A stretch of 58,469 bases of DNA, taken from NCBI GenBank assembly GCA_003551215.1, contig PUMD01000031.1:1-58469 (forward strand), read 5' to 3'. The position numbers were made by a program, and so were the translations under genes. How positions within the stretch are numbered: the first letter of the stretch is position 1; every line of letters starts with the position of its first letter. The DNA is from Clostridia bacterium (GTDB taxonomy: Bacteria > Bacillota > Sulfobacillia > SLMV01). Shown in pieces: positions 26,947 through 34,691 of the stretch. The notes under the pieces are model-generated. The model had not been told where the DNA came from. It did no database searches and saw nothing but the letters and a program-made list of their open reading frames with translations.

Positions 26947-27372
26947 ATGAATAGGAGGAGCGCCCGAAAGGCGGTTTTGCAGACGCTGTTTCAGATTGAC
27001 TCGCGTGACATGGAGCCGCCGTCGGCTGAGGGGTTGCTGGATATATGCAGAGAATCATTGGACAGAAACGAAGTCAGGGCAGCCGGACTACGCGAGTTTG
27101 CCGAAGAACTCGCTGCGACCGTCTACAGCAATCAGGTCAGACTGGACCGGGCGATTCAGGACAGCTCAGAGAAGTGGCGCTTGGACCGGATCGGTCGAGT
27201 GGAGAGAGCGATTCTGCGTATGGCGCTGGCTGAGATGTGGTGGATGGATACTCCCTCTCCGGTGGCCATCGATGAATCTATCGAGCTGACCAAGATCTAC
27301 GCGGGTCCGCAGGCTGCGTCCTTTGTCAACGGAGTGCTCGGCTCGTTTGTGGGTCAGGAACATGAAGGCTGA
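26947..27372 (+). CDS. nusB: Transcription antitermination factor NusB
   Basis: NusB binds boxA RNA with NusE and helps antiterminate rRNA transcription. The 141-residue protein starts with the conserved RRSARKAVLQTLFQID and ends with the family motif VAIDESIELTKIYAGPQAASFVNGVLG (split here: VAIDESIELTKIYAG, then ASFVNGVLG). Length is normal. It starts 13 nt after the AmaP-like gene. Confidence 0.94.
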   Translation: MNRRSARKAVLQTLFQIDSRDMEPPSAEGLLDICRESLDRNEVRAAGLREFAEELAATVYSNQVRLDRAIQDSSEKWRLDRIGRVERAILRMALAEMWWMDTPSPVAIDESIELTKIYAGPQAASFVNGVLGSFVGQEHEG

Positions 27373-27463
27373 ATGATTCAGGTAGTGTTGATGTGATATG
27401 AGATGCTGCAGGGAGAGGAAGTTAAACAATCAACAGACAGACTGAGGGGAAGAGGTGTAGCAA

Positions 27464-28330
27464 GTGTATCCCATTGTCAAAAAGCGCGACCTCACGTCGG
27501 TAACCAAGCTTTTTGAGGTTGAGGCCCCCATGGCAGCCAGAAGAGCTGAGGCTGGTCATTTTGTTATAGTACGCGTGGACGAAAAAGGGGAAAGGATCCC
27601 GCTGACAATTGCCGATTTCGACCGTGATGCTGGCACCATCACTATAGTTGTACAGGAAGTAGGCAAGACGTCAGCCATGGTCAACCGCATGGAACCGGGC
27701 GATGCGTTTGCCGATTTCGTCGGTCCTCTGGGTGAACCTGCTCCCATACGACAGGACGGTCACGTTGTCTGCCTGGGTGGAGGCTTCGGTATCGCTCCTG
27801 TGTATCCGGTAGCAAGAGAACTGCAGGACAACGGGGTCAGGGTGACGTCGATAATAGGAGCGCGTTCCGCTGACCTGTTAATACTGCCCGAAGAAATGCA
27901 GAGCGTCAGCGATGAGCTTTTGATCGCAACCGACGACGGCTCCCTTGGGCATCACGGTTTCGTTACCGAGGTGCTGCGTGAGATGATAGATGATTCTGCT
28001 GAGATAGACGAAGTTATCTCCATAGGGCCCCTGCCCATGATGCGTGCCACCGCCGAGGTGACCAGGCCGCATGGGTTGAAGACCTGGGTCAGCCTTGATT
28101 CTATAATGGTTGACGGAACCGGTATGTGTGGAGCCTGCCGGGTGACCGTAGGTGAAGAGACTCAGTTCTGCTGTGTTGATGGACCGTTTTTCGATGCCCA
28201 TCTGGTCGATTTTGATGAGGCTGCCAAACGCGGTGACATGTATGTAGAAAAGGAACAGCTGGCCTACGAGCGGTTCAAAGAGAACACAGATGACAGTCGA
28301 TGCAGTTGTGGAGGTGAAACCAGTGGCTGA
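27464..28330 (+). CDS. nfnA: NfnA: NAD(P)-binding subunit of NADH-dependent ferredoxin:NADP+ oxidoreductase
   Basis: This 288-residue ferredoxin reductase-type protein has an FAD domain (MAARRAEAGHFVIVRV, RIPLTIADFD), a nucleotide-binding domain (VVCLGGGFGIAPVYPVAREL) and C-terminal [2Fe-2S] cysteines in MCGACRVTVGEETQFCCVDG. It is the small subunit of the Nfn/Sud enzyme, which couples NADH and ferredoxin oxidation to NADP+ reduction by flavin-based bifurcation in anaerobes. It overlaps the next gene by 8 nt. Its DHOD-like features could also suggest PyrK, but the NfnB partner settles it. Confidence 0.9.
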   Translation: MYPIVKKRDLTSVTKLFEVEAPMAARRAEAGHFVIVRVDEKGERIPLTIADFDRDAGTITIVVQEVGKTSAMVNRMEPGDAFADFVGPLGEPAPIRQDGHVVCLGGGFGIAPVYPVARELQDNGVRVTSIIGARSADLLILPEEMQSVSDELLIATDDGSLGHHGFVTEVLREMIDDSAEIDEVISIGPLPMMRATAEVTRPHGLKTWVSLDSIMVDGTGMCGACRVTVGEETQFCCVDGPFFDAHLVDFDEAAKRGDMYVEKEQLAYERFKENTDDSRCSCGGETSG

Positions 28331-29723
28331 GCGAGATGATCGCTGGGAAAAGGTTGCAATGGAAGAGCTGCCGGCCGATGAGAGGGTCAAGGGTTTTCAA
28401 GAAGTAGCCCTTGGCTATACAGCCGAAGAGATGCTGAAGGAAGCGGAGCGCTGCCTGGGCTGCAAGGTGCCTCAGTGTGAGGATGGCTGTCCGGTAGATG
28501 TTCCCATCGGGGCTTTCATAGAGAAGACAGTGGAAGGTGATCTGCAAGAGGCGGCCCGCCTGATTCTTTCCACAAACAGCCTGCCTGCTATCTGCGGTCG
28601 CGTATGTCCGCAGGAGGAGCAGTGTGAGCTAGAGTGCGTGATGGGAAAGCGCGGCGATTCGATAGCAATCGGGCGACTGGAGAGGTACATAGCCGATTGG
28701 GCCATGGAACAGGGCCTGGACTTCACCGAAGTGTCAGAATCGAAGGGGAAAAGGGTCGCCGTTGTGGGCTCAGGACCGGCCGGGCTCACTGCCGCTGGAG
28801 ACCTGGCACGTATGGGCTATGATGTAACGATATACGAAGCATTCCACGTTCCCGGCGGTGTGTTGATGTACGGGATCCCCGAGTTCCGTCTTCCCAACGA
28901 ACTAGTTCAGGAAGAGATTGAAAACCTCAGAGAGTTGGGTGTGCAGATAGAGACGAATGTGATCGTGGGAAAGACGATCACTGTCGATGAAATGTTCGAT
29001 GAGATGGGCTTTGAGGCTGTGTTCATTGGTTCGGGTGCTGGGCTGCCTACATTCCTGGGACTTCCCGGCGAGAACCTTCTCGGGGTATACTCGGCCAACG
29101 AGTTTTTGACCCGCATAAATCTCATGAATGCGGACAAATTCCCTGAATATGACACTCCAGTCAGAGTGGGAGATAAGGTGGCCGTCATAGGTGCGGGAAA
29201 CACGGCGATGGACGCTGCGCGCACATCGCTGCGGGCAGGTGCCCAAGAGGTACACATAGTCTACAGGCGTTCGGAAGATGAAATGACAGCGCGTATTGAA
29301 GAATACCATCACGCCATCGAAGAGGGAATCAATTTCAACTGGTTGACCAATCCAGTCGAATTTCTGGGCGACGAGGAGGGATGGCTGCGGGCCATGAGAG
29401 TTGTAGAGATGGAACTTGGTGAACCCGATGCTTCTGGCAGGCCCCGTCCCATCCCCATAGAGGGTTCCGAATTTGAAATAGAAGTTGACACAGTAATTAT
29501 GGCCGTTGGTACCAGTCCCAACCCGGTAGTATCAAGCGCTACTCCAGGTCTCGATACGCATTTTTGGGGCGGTATCATTGTCGACGAGGAAACTGGAGAA
29601 ACCACCCGAGAGGGAGTATTCGCAGGTGGTGATGCGGTTACCGGAGCAGCAACGGTAATCCAGGCCATGGGAGCAGGGAAAACAGCGGCCCGCGCTATGG
29701 ACGAGTATCTGCAGGACGACTGA
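28323..29723 (+). CDS. nfnB: NfnB: NADPH-binding, glutamate synthase small-chain-like subunit
   Basis: From the GTG at 28323 (GGAGG 8 nt upstream) the protein has 466 residues. The N-terminal [4Fe-4S] domain shows CLGCKVPQCEDGCPVDVPIG and ICGRVCPQEEQCELECV. Two dinucleotide folds follow: VAVVGSGPAGLTAAGDLARMG for FAD and VAVIGAGNTAMDAARTSLRAG for NADPH. Such proteins are often annotated gltA/gltD, but the adjoining NfnA shows it is the large Nfn subunit in the cytosol. An ATG at 28290 is a longer alternative. Confidence 0.9.
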   Translation: MAERDDRWEKVAMEELPADERVKGFQEVALGYTAEEMLKEAERCLGCKVPQCEDGCPVDVPIGAFIEKTVEGDLQEAARLILSTNSLPAICGRVCPQEEQCELECVMGKRGDSIAIGRLERYIADWAMEQGLDFTEVSESKGKRVAVVGSGPAGLTAAGDLARMGYDVTIYEAFHVPGGVLMYGIPEFRLPNELVQEEIENLRELGVQIETNVIVGKTITVDEMFDEMGFEAVFIGSGAGLPTFLGLPGENLLGVYSANEFLTRINLMNADKFPEYDTPVRVGDKVAVIGAGNTAMDAARTSLRAGAQEVHIVYRRSEDEMTARIEEYHHAIEEGINFNWLTNPVEFLGDEEGWLRAMRVVEMELGEPDASGRPRPIPIEGSEFEIEVDTVIMAVGTSPNPVVSSATPGLDTHFWGGIIVDEETGETTREGVFAGGDAVTGAATVIQAMGAGKTAARAMDEYLQDD

Positions 29724-29736
29724 GTTGGCCATCGCA

Positions 29737-29762
29737 GGGATTACGGATTGATCCGAAATCCC
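29737..29762 (+). promoter_or_regulatory. Inverted repeat between nfnB and folD
   Basis: GGGATT-a-CGGAT and ATCCG-a-AATCCC form an 11-bp hairpin with one internal A-A mismatch and a 2-nt centre. No T-run follows. It may be an operator or an mRNA element separating nfn from folD expression. Confidence 0.45.
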
Positions 29763-29787
29763 TGATCACAACCAGGGAGGAGATCAT

Positions 29788-30645
29788 ATGTCTGCTGAAA
29801 GAATTGACGGAAAGAAAGCGGCAGCAGATCTTCGCAAGGAGATCGGCGCGGAAGTCAAGAAATTGAAGGAGGAGCACGGGGTTACTCCCGGGCTGGCTGT
29901 TGTGCTGGTCGGAGAGGACCCGGCTTCACAGGTTTACGTCCGCAACAAGCACCGTGCATGCAAAAACGCGGGAATCGAATCACGGGATATTCGTCTTCCC
30001 GAGGACACCCCTCACAGCGAAGTGGTAGCAAAGGTCAAGGAACTAAACGAAGATCCCCAAGTCCACGGAATACTGGTACAGCTTCCCACCCCTGAGCAGG
30101 TTGACGATGAAGAAATAATCAACACCATAGCTCCCGAAAAGGATGTTGACGGATTCCATCCGGTCAACATGGGTAAACTGCTGTCCGGCCAGCCGGAGAT
30201 GGTACCCTGTACTCCCAAAGGGGTAATGCACCTGTTGGATGTCACCGGCGTTGAGCTGGAAGGCAAGGAAGCCACAATAGTAGGCAGAAGTAACATAGTT
30301 GGCAAACCGCAGGCCATGCTTCTTCTTTATGAGCACTGCACCGTCACAATGTGCCACTCGCGCACTAGGGACCTGTCCGAGCACACCTCCCGGGCGGATA
30401 TCCTGGTCTCTGCTGTTGGAGTGCCGGGGTTGATCACTGCCGATATGGTCAAGGAAGGAGCGGTGGTTATTGACGTGGGCATCAACCGTCTGGATGATGG
30501 CTCACTGGCCGGAGATGTTGCCTATGATGAGGTCAAGGAAGTCGCCGGTGCCGTCACTCCGGTTCCGGGTGGAGTTGGCCCGATGACGATAGCAATGCTG
30601 CTGCGCAACACCCTGGAGGCAACGAAACGCTCGCTTGAACACTGA
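29788..30645 (+). CDS. folD: Bifunctional methylene-THF dehydrogenase/cyclohydrolase
   Basis: FolD interconverts methylene-, methenyl- and 10-formyl-tetrahydrofolate using NADP+. The 285-residue protein has the [15 protein letters not shown] motif with the catalytic lysine at about 54, [15 protein letters not shown] near 90, [14 protein letters not shown], and the nucleotide-binding [10 protein letters not shown] at about 164-173. [16 protein letters not shown] ends the protein. The ATG follows AGGGAGGAGATC. In acetogenic or purinolytic Clostridia it also serves one-carbon energy metabolism. Confidence 0.95.
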   Translation: MSAERIDGKKAAADLRKEIGAEVKKLKEEHGVTPGLAVVLVGEDPASQVYVRNKHRACKNAGIESRDIRLPEDTPHSEVVAKVKELNEDPQVHGILVQLPTPEQVDDEEIINTIAPEKDVDGFHPVNMGKLLSGQPEMVPCTPKGVMHLLDVTGVELEGKEATIVGRSNIVGKPQAMLLLYEHCTVTMCHSRTRDLSEHTSRADILVSAVGVPGLITADMVKEGAVVIDVGINRLDDGSLAGDVAYDEVKEVAGAVTPVPGGVGPMTIAMLLRNTLEATKRSLEH

Positions 30646-30682
30646 GAGTGATTTAGCGCAATGACGAGGGGGTGAAGAGGCA

Positions 30683-31918
30683 GTGCCCCAACTGGACAGT
30701 ATCGACGGTCAGCAGGTGAGGGTTTGGACAGTCTCTGAGCTGACTGCTGAGATACGCGACACACTATTCTCCAGGCCTGAACTGAGGCAACTGTGGGTGG
30801 CTGGCGAAGTGTCAAATATGAGCACGCCAGCTTCTGGGCACTGTTACTTCACCCTCAAAGATTCATCATCTTCTATAAGATGCGTCATGTTTCGCAGGCA
30901 TGCCAGCAGTCTTACTTTCGAGCTGGACGACGGCATGGATGTGGTGGCGTTCGGCAACATCGATGTTTACGAGCGGCACGGACAGTATCAGTTGTATGTC
31001 AGGGAAGTGGAACCCTCTGGAGTGGGTTCACTTTATATCGCCTTTCAGCAGCTTCGCCATCGATTGACGGAAGAAGGCTTGTTTGATGCAGAGAGAAAGA
31101 GACCGCTGCCTGCTATGCCGCAGAATGTTGGGGTGGTCACTTCCCGCTACTCGGCCGCCTTCAGGGACATTGTTAAGGTGATACAGCGTCGTGATCCCGG
31201 GTGCAATATTCTGCTCAGCCACTCAACCGTGCAGGGGGATTCCGCCCCCGCGCAGCTGGTATCAGCACTGCATCTTGTGCAGCGCTGCGAGGAAGTTGAA
31301 GTAATCATTATCGCCCGTGGGGGAGGTAGTCTTGAGGACCTGCAGCCATTCAATGATGAGGAGGTAGTCCGGGCAGTTGTCCAGTCTTCGGTTCCGATTG
31401 TAGCCGGCGTGGGGCATGAGACGGATGTGACGCTTTGCGGGCTGGCAGCAGACTCCCGTGCTGCCACCCCCTCTGCTGCAGCTGAACTGGTCGTCACTGA
31501 CCGCAAGCAGGTTGCAGCAGATCTGTGTTCAGTCTCAGCCAAGATCGTCAGGCGGCTTGAGCGGCTAATACTTGATAAACGAGCCCGGCTGAAAGGAATA
31601 TTATCCCGCCGCTCGCTTCAGCGCCCCGAGGATATCCTGACCGGACGCAGGCAGACGCTGGATGCGCTTGCAGACAGTATTATGAGCTCGCAGAAACACA
31701 ACGTGAGGGACCACCGTCACCGTGTGGTGACATTGACACAAAGGCTGCAAGCCCTCAATCCTGCTTCCGTTCTCCGTCGTGGATACAGTATAGTTCGAGA
31801 CGACAGCGGGCAAGTATTGCGCAATGCCGAAGACGTAGAGGTATCGGACCACATTCTTATTGAGCTGCAAAACGGAGAACTGGATGCAGAGGTGCTGCGA
31901 ACTCATCACAAGCAGTAA
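30683..31918 (+). CDS. xseA: Exodeoxyribonuclease VII large subunit
   Basis: XseA is the catalytic subunit of exonuclease VII, which degrades single-stranded DNA to oligonucleotides. The 411-residue protein has an N-terminal OB fold (RQLWVAGEVSNMSTPASGH, YFTLKDSSSSIRCVMFR) and the catalytic domain with VGVVTSRYSAAFRDI, VIIIARGGGSLEDLQPFND and IVAGVGHETDVTLCGLAAD. A long helical region and LNPASVLRRGYSIVRDDSG follow. The GTG start has a GGGGGTGAAGAGG region upstream. It is 30 nt ahead of xseB. Confidence 0.95.
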   Translation: MPQLDSIDGQQVRVWTVSELTAEIRDTLFSRPELRQLWVAGEVSNMSTPASGHCYFTLKDSSSSIRCVMFRRHASSLTFELDDGMDVVAFGNIDVYERHGQYQLYVREVEPSGVGSLYIAFQQLRHRLTEEGLFDAERKRPLPAMPQNVGVVTSRYSAAFRDIVKVIQRRDPGCNILLSHSTVQGDSAPAQLVSALHLVQRCEEVEVIIIARGGGSLEDLQPFNDEEVVRAVVQSSVPIVAGVGHETDVTLCGLAADSRAATPSAAAELVVTDRKQVAADLCSVSAKIVRRLERLILDKRARLKGILSRRSLQRPEDILTGRRQTLDALADSIMSSQKHNVRDHRHRVVTLTQRLQALNPASVLRRGYSIVRDDSGQVLRNAEDVEVSDHILIELQNGELDAEVLRTHHKQ

Positions 31919-31948
31919 GGTTCAACTCCCCCAGCGAGGTGAGGGAAC

Positions 31949-32227
31949 TTGCAAAAGCAGCCGCATGAGCAGGCCGATTGCGCCAAAAAGGATGCTGAGT
32001 TGGATTTTGAAAAGTCTCTTCAGAGGCTCGAGGAGATTGCAGATGTTCTCGATTCGGGTAACATAAGCTTGGAGAAATCTCTTCAGCTCTTCGAAGAAGG
32101 GATGGACCTGGTGAAGACCTGCCAGAGAATACTGGATGAGGCAGAAGGCAAGATACAGGAGTTGATTGAACTCAATGAGGATACCATGGACCGCATCTCG
32201 TTGGAAGACGAATCGTTTCATCAGTGA
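31949..32227 (+). CDS. xseB: Exodeoxyribonuclease VII small subunit
   Basis: This 92-residue helical protein carries the XseB signature FEKSLQRLEEIADVLDSGN and SLEKSLQLFEEGMDLVK. XseB helices bind the XseA coiled coil to form active exonuclease VII. The TTG start has AGGTGAGG 4 nt upstream. Its N-terminal 18 residues are a polar extension. Confidence 0.93.
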   Translation: MQKQPHEQADCAKKDAELDFEKSLQRLEEIADVLDSGNISLEKSLQLFEEGMDLVKTCQRILDEAEGKIQELIELNEDTMDRISLEDESFHQ

Positions 32228-32257
32228 AACAACAGGCGTCAGCGTGGTGGCCTCTGT

Positions 32258-33160
32258 ATGAGCGAAATGCCGATCCCCGAAGCACACCCGCCCAAGTGCG
32301 TATCTGAATTGAGACCTGTTGTCGAGGAGCAGCTGTGCCGGTGGCTTCCATCAGCAGACGATGTGCCTGCACGTCTGGCTGAAGCGATGCACTACAGCGT
32401 TTTCAGCGGAGGCAAGAGGATCAGACCGATACTCGCCCTGCTCAGCTGCCGGATGATCTCCTCGGATACGGCTCCTGCATTGCCGGCTGCCTGTGCCGTG
32501 GAGTTTATTCACACCTATTCGTTGATTCATGATGATCTTCCATGTATGGATGATGATGACGTGCGCCGCGGCAAGCCCACATGCCACGTGGCTTTTGGCG
32601 AGGCACTGGCGGTGCTGGCAGCAGACGGTCTGCAGGCTTTGGCATACGAAGTCCTCAGCCGCGCTGATTATCCGCCCGGGCCCGCAGTGAAAATGGTGAG
32701 GGAGCTGTCCTCAGCTTCTGGTCCTTCAGGCATGGTAGGAGGGCAGGTAATGGATATAAGTCAGTCGAACCGGAAGGCTGCTCCTGAGGAGCTTCGTGCC
32801 CTGCATGCAGCCAAGACGGGGGCCCTCATACGTGCTTCGGTAAACGTGGGAGCAATTGCAGCCGGGGCGACCGATGAGCAACTGCAGCACCTTGACGAGT
32901 ATGGCAGGCAATTCGGCCTGGCTTTTCAGATCACAGATGACATTCTTGATGTGGTCGGAGATCCCGAAAAGACCGGGCGTTACCGTGGTTCGGACCAGCA
33001 ATCAGACCGCTTCACCTATCCCCGCCTGTATGGAGTGAAGCGCTCTCGTCAGAAAGCCCGTGCTGCCGTAGAAAGGGGCAGAGAAGCATTACGCTGTTTT
33101 GGCAGCAGGTCAGACGAGCTTGTGAATCTGCTTGAGTTTGTTATTGCCCGGGACAGGTGA
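32258..33160 (+). CDS. ispA: Farnesyl/geranyl diphosphate synthase (polyprenyl synthetase)
   Basis: This 300-residue trans-prenyltransferase condenses IPP with allylic diphosphates to farnesyl diphosphate. The first aspartate-rich motif is DDLPCMDDDDVRRGKPTCH at about 91, the second is DDILDVVGDPEKTG at about 227. FSGGKRIRP and GGQVMDI are also typical. The DDxxxxD spacing and the two residues before it fit bacterial FPP synthases. The OLE RNA and oapA follow, and dxs of the same pathway lies 1.5 kb downstream. Confidence 0.94.
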   Translation: MSEMPIPEAHPPKCVSELRPVVEEQLCRWLPSADDVPARLAEAMHYSVFSGGKRIRPILALLSCRMISSDTAPALPAACAVEFIHTYSLIHDDLPCMDDDDVRRGKPTCHVAFGEALAVLAADGLQALAYEVLSRADYPPGPAVKMVRELSSASGPSGMVGGQVMDISQSNRKAAPEELRALHAAKTGALIRASVNVGAIAAGATDEQLQHLDEYGRQFGLAFQITDDILDVVGDPEKTGRYRGSDQQSDRFTYPRLYGVKRSRQKARAAVERGREALRCFGSRSDELVNLLEFVIARDR

Positions 33161-33199
33161 TACAGCACTGTACTGGACAGGTGCAGAGTCCTCTGTTAC

Positions 33200-33850
33200 G
33201 ATTAGCATCGGATAAACACCATGATGATAAGCTCCGGTGGTATTTTACTCTTATGATTTGGTCAACATTTACCGCCCATCTGCTCTGGGGCGGGGAGCAG
33301 TATCCTAGTCGGTTTCGCAGTGTCTCAAAACGGGCCTAAAAACCCGTTTCGGGCACATCGATGAAGCCTGTGGTGCTGGCTGCTGACGCCCAGTCAGGAG
33401 CTTGTGCTGGAGGAAAGTGAGCTGGGGAGCCCTGCAATGGCATGCAGGCTCCTTCCCTAGTTCATGCTGAGGCCCGGTTGCGTGGTTGGTCAGTTCTCGC
33501 ACTGCTGCTACGGGCCGGGGACAACCTGCATGCGGGATGACTGTGTGCAGCGTAGCCCGTCCTGAGTGAAGTGCGGTGGAGGTTTGTGCATATTGCTGAA
33601 ACCGTCTTTGCAAAAAGGACTAGGACACCGGCGAGCTGTTGAGGAAAACTCCTAGGCTGCTCACCTGCGTGAGGCTCAGCGGGGATTGAAGTGTGTGCTG
33701 AGTGGCGATCCAGTTTCGGCCCCGGTGACGGACCGAGGTGGAACCTAAGGGGTAACCGTTGCCCGGCAACGGGCAGTGTTCCACCGGGAAATCCTACTGG
33801 ACCTAAGTCACAGGATTTACCCGCCAGGCTTCCCCGACCCAGAGCAGCGG
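33200..33850 (+). ncRNA. OLE RNA (ornate, large, extremophilic RNA)
   Basis: The 811 nt between ispA and oapA have no protein gene but hold dense complementary segments. In the 3' half GGTGGAAC (33737-33744) pairs with 33778-33785, enclosing the hairpin CCGTTGC/GCAACGG (33756-33772). Next, AAATCCT (33789-33795) pairs with AGGATTT (33812-33818), extended by GGG/CCC. In the 5' half AAACGGG/CCCGTTT (33328-33349) and GGAGCC-TGCA/TGCA-GGCTCC (33426-33452) form hairpins. OLE RNA, about 600 nt, is known from extremophilic and anaerobic Bacillota in exactly this place, after ispA and before oapA, in the folD-xseA-xseB-ispA-dxs operon. It binds OapA dimers at the membrane. Ends are approximate. Confidence 0.85.
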
Positions 33851-33971
33851 CTTTTGGGACTGCCGTATATACTGACGCAGGTAAGAGGCGAACACCTGCG
33901 ATTTTGTGTTATTATGCTGAGTGTGTCCCGCTGTTTGGATGTGTTGTGCTCAGACATGTACGTTTGGAGTG

Positions 33972-34562
33972 ATGCGATTGGCTGGGAGCCCCAACTCCAG
34001 GCACAGAAATTCTCTGCGCCGCGGCATGGCCTTTGCCCTTCTCAGTTTTGTTCTTACTGTAATCATAGTGGTGCCTTCCCGTCATGCAACTCAGCAGTTA
34101 AGCCTGGTTGGCGGACTGCTGGTCATAATTGTGGTGGTGTCATTGGGGGTGGTGGCGGACATGCTGGGGGTTGCAGCTGCAGCGGCTTCGGAAGCCCCCT
34201 TTCATGCTATGGCCGCCCGTAAGATAACCGGCGCCCGCCAGGCGTTGAAAATGGTGCAACATGCTGACCGCGTATCAACTCTTTTTGCTGATGTTATGGG
34301 GGATGTTGCTGGAACAGTAAGTGGGGCAGCCGCTGCTGCAGTAGTCCTGCGGTTTTTTGCCGTTGCTTCTGAGGTGGCTCCGCCCAGGACAATCGTGGAT
34401 GCACTAGTTGTAGCCCTGGCCGCCAGCCTGACTGTGGGAGGCAAGGCTGCTTGCAAGGAGCTGGCCCTCAGGAGATCCACCGATGTTCTGATGGTGGCAG
34501 GGAAGATTATGTGGTGGCTGGAGCACTACCTGCCAGTCTCTATACTGGAAGATGCAGACTGA
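33972..34562 (+). CDS. oapA: OLE RNA-associated membrane protein OapA
   Basis: The 196-residue protein has an N-terminal basic stretch, then membrane segments at about 18-37 (GMAFALLSFVLTVIIVVPS), 45-65 (LVGGLLVIIVVVSLGVVAD), 110-130 (VAGTVSGAAAAAVVLRFF) and 140-155. The stretch VAAAAASEAPFHAMAARK, then ALKMVQHADRVSTLFADVMGD, resembles the DUF21 membrane domain of CNNM/CorC magnesium transport proteins. Its place between OLE RNA and dxs matches OapA, which binds OLE RNA and is tied to Mg2+ and cold or alcohol stress tolerance in Halalkalibacterium. The ATG at 33972 has only a GGAG 2 nt before it; a GTG at 33969 or a later ATG are alternatives. Confidence 0.82.
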   Translation: MRLAGSPNSRHRNSLRRGMAFALLSFVLTVIIVVPSRHATQQLSLVGGLLVIIVVVSLGVVADMLGVAAAAASEAPFHAMAARKITGARQALKMVQHADRVSTLFADVMGDVAGTVSGAAAAAVVLRFFAVASEVAPPRTIVDALVVALAASLTVGGKAACKELALRRSTDVLMVAGKIMWWLEHYLPVSILEDAD

Positions 34563-34691
34563 AGGTGATACGGTTAAAATAACGAGTTCGACCTGGGATG
34601 GGTTCAGCTGAATAGGGCATGTTGAATGCGGGTGACTTACTCTTCCGTTGCAGGGGTGATTTTTTAACACGACAAACACGGAGGGAAAAGG

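Noticed and set aside
33161-33971. RNase P RNA, suggested by GAGGAAAGT near 33411
   Set aside because: The other universally conserved RNase P segments are absent, and the gene order points to OLE RNA.
33691-34222. Plus-strand frames of 93 and 148 codons within the OLE region and oapA start
   Set aside because: They run through the strongest RNA helices and into oapA in another frame; composition is cysteine- and proline-rich noise.
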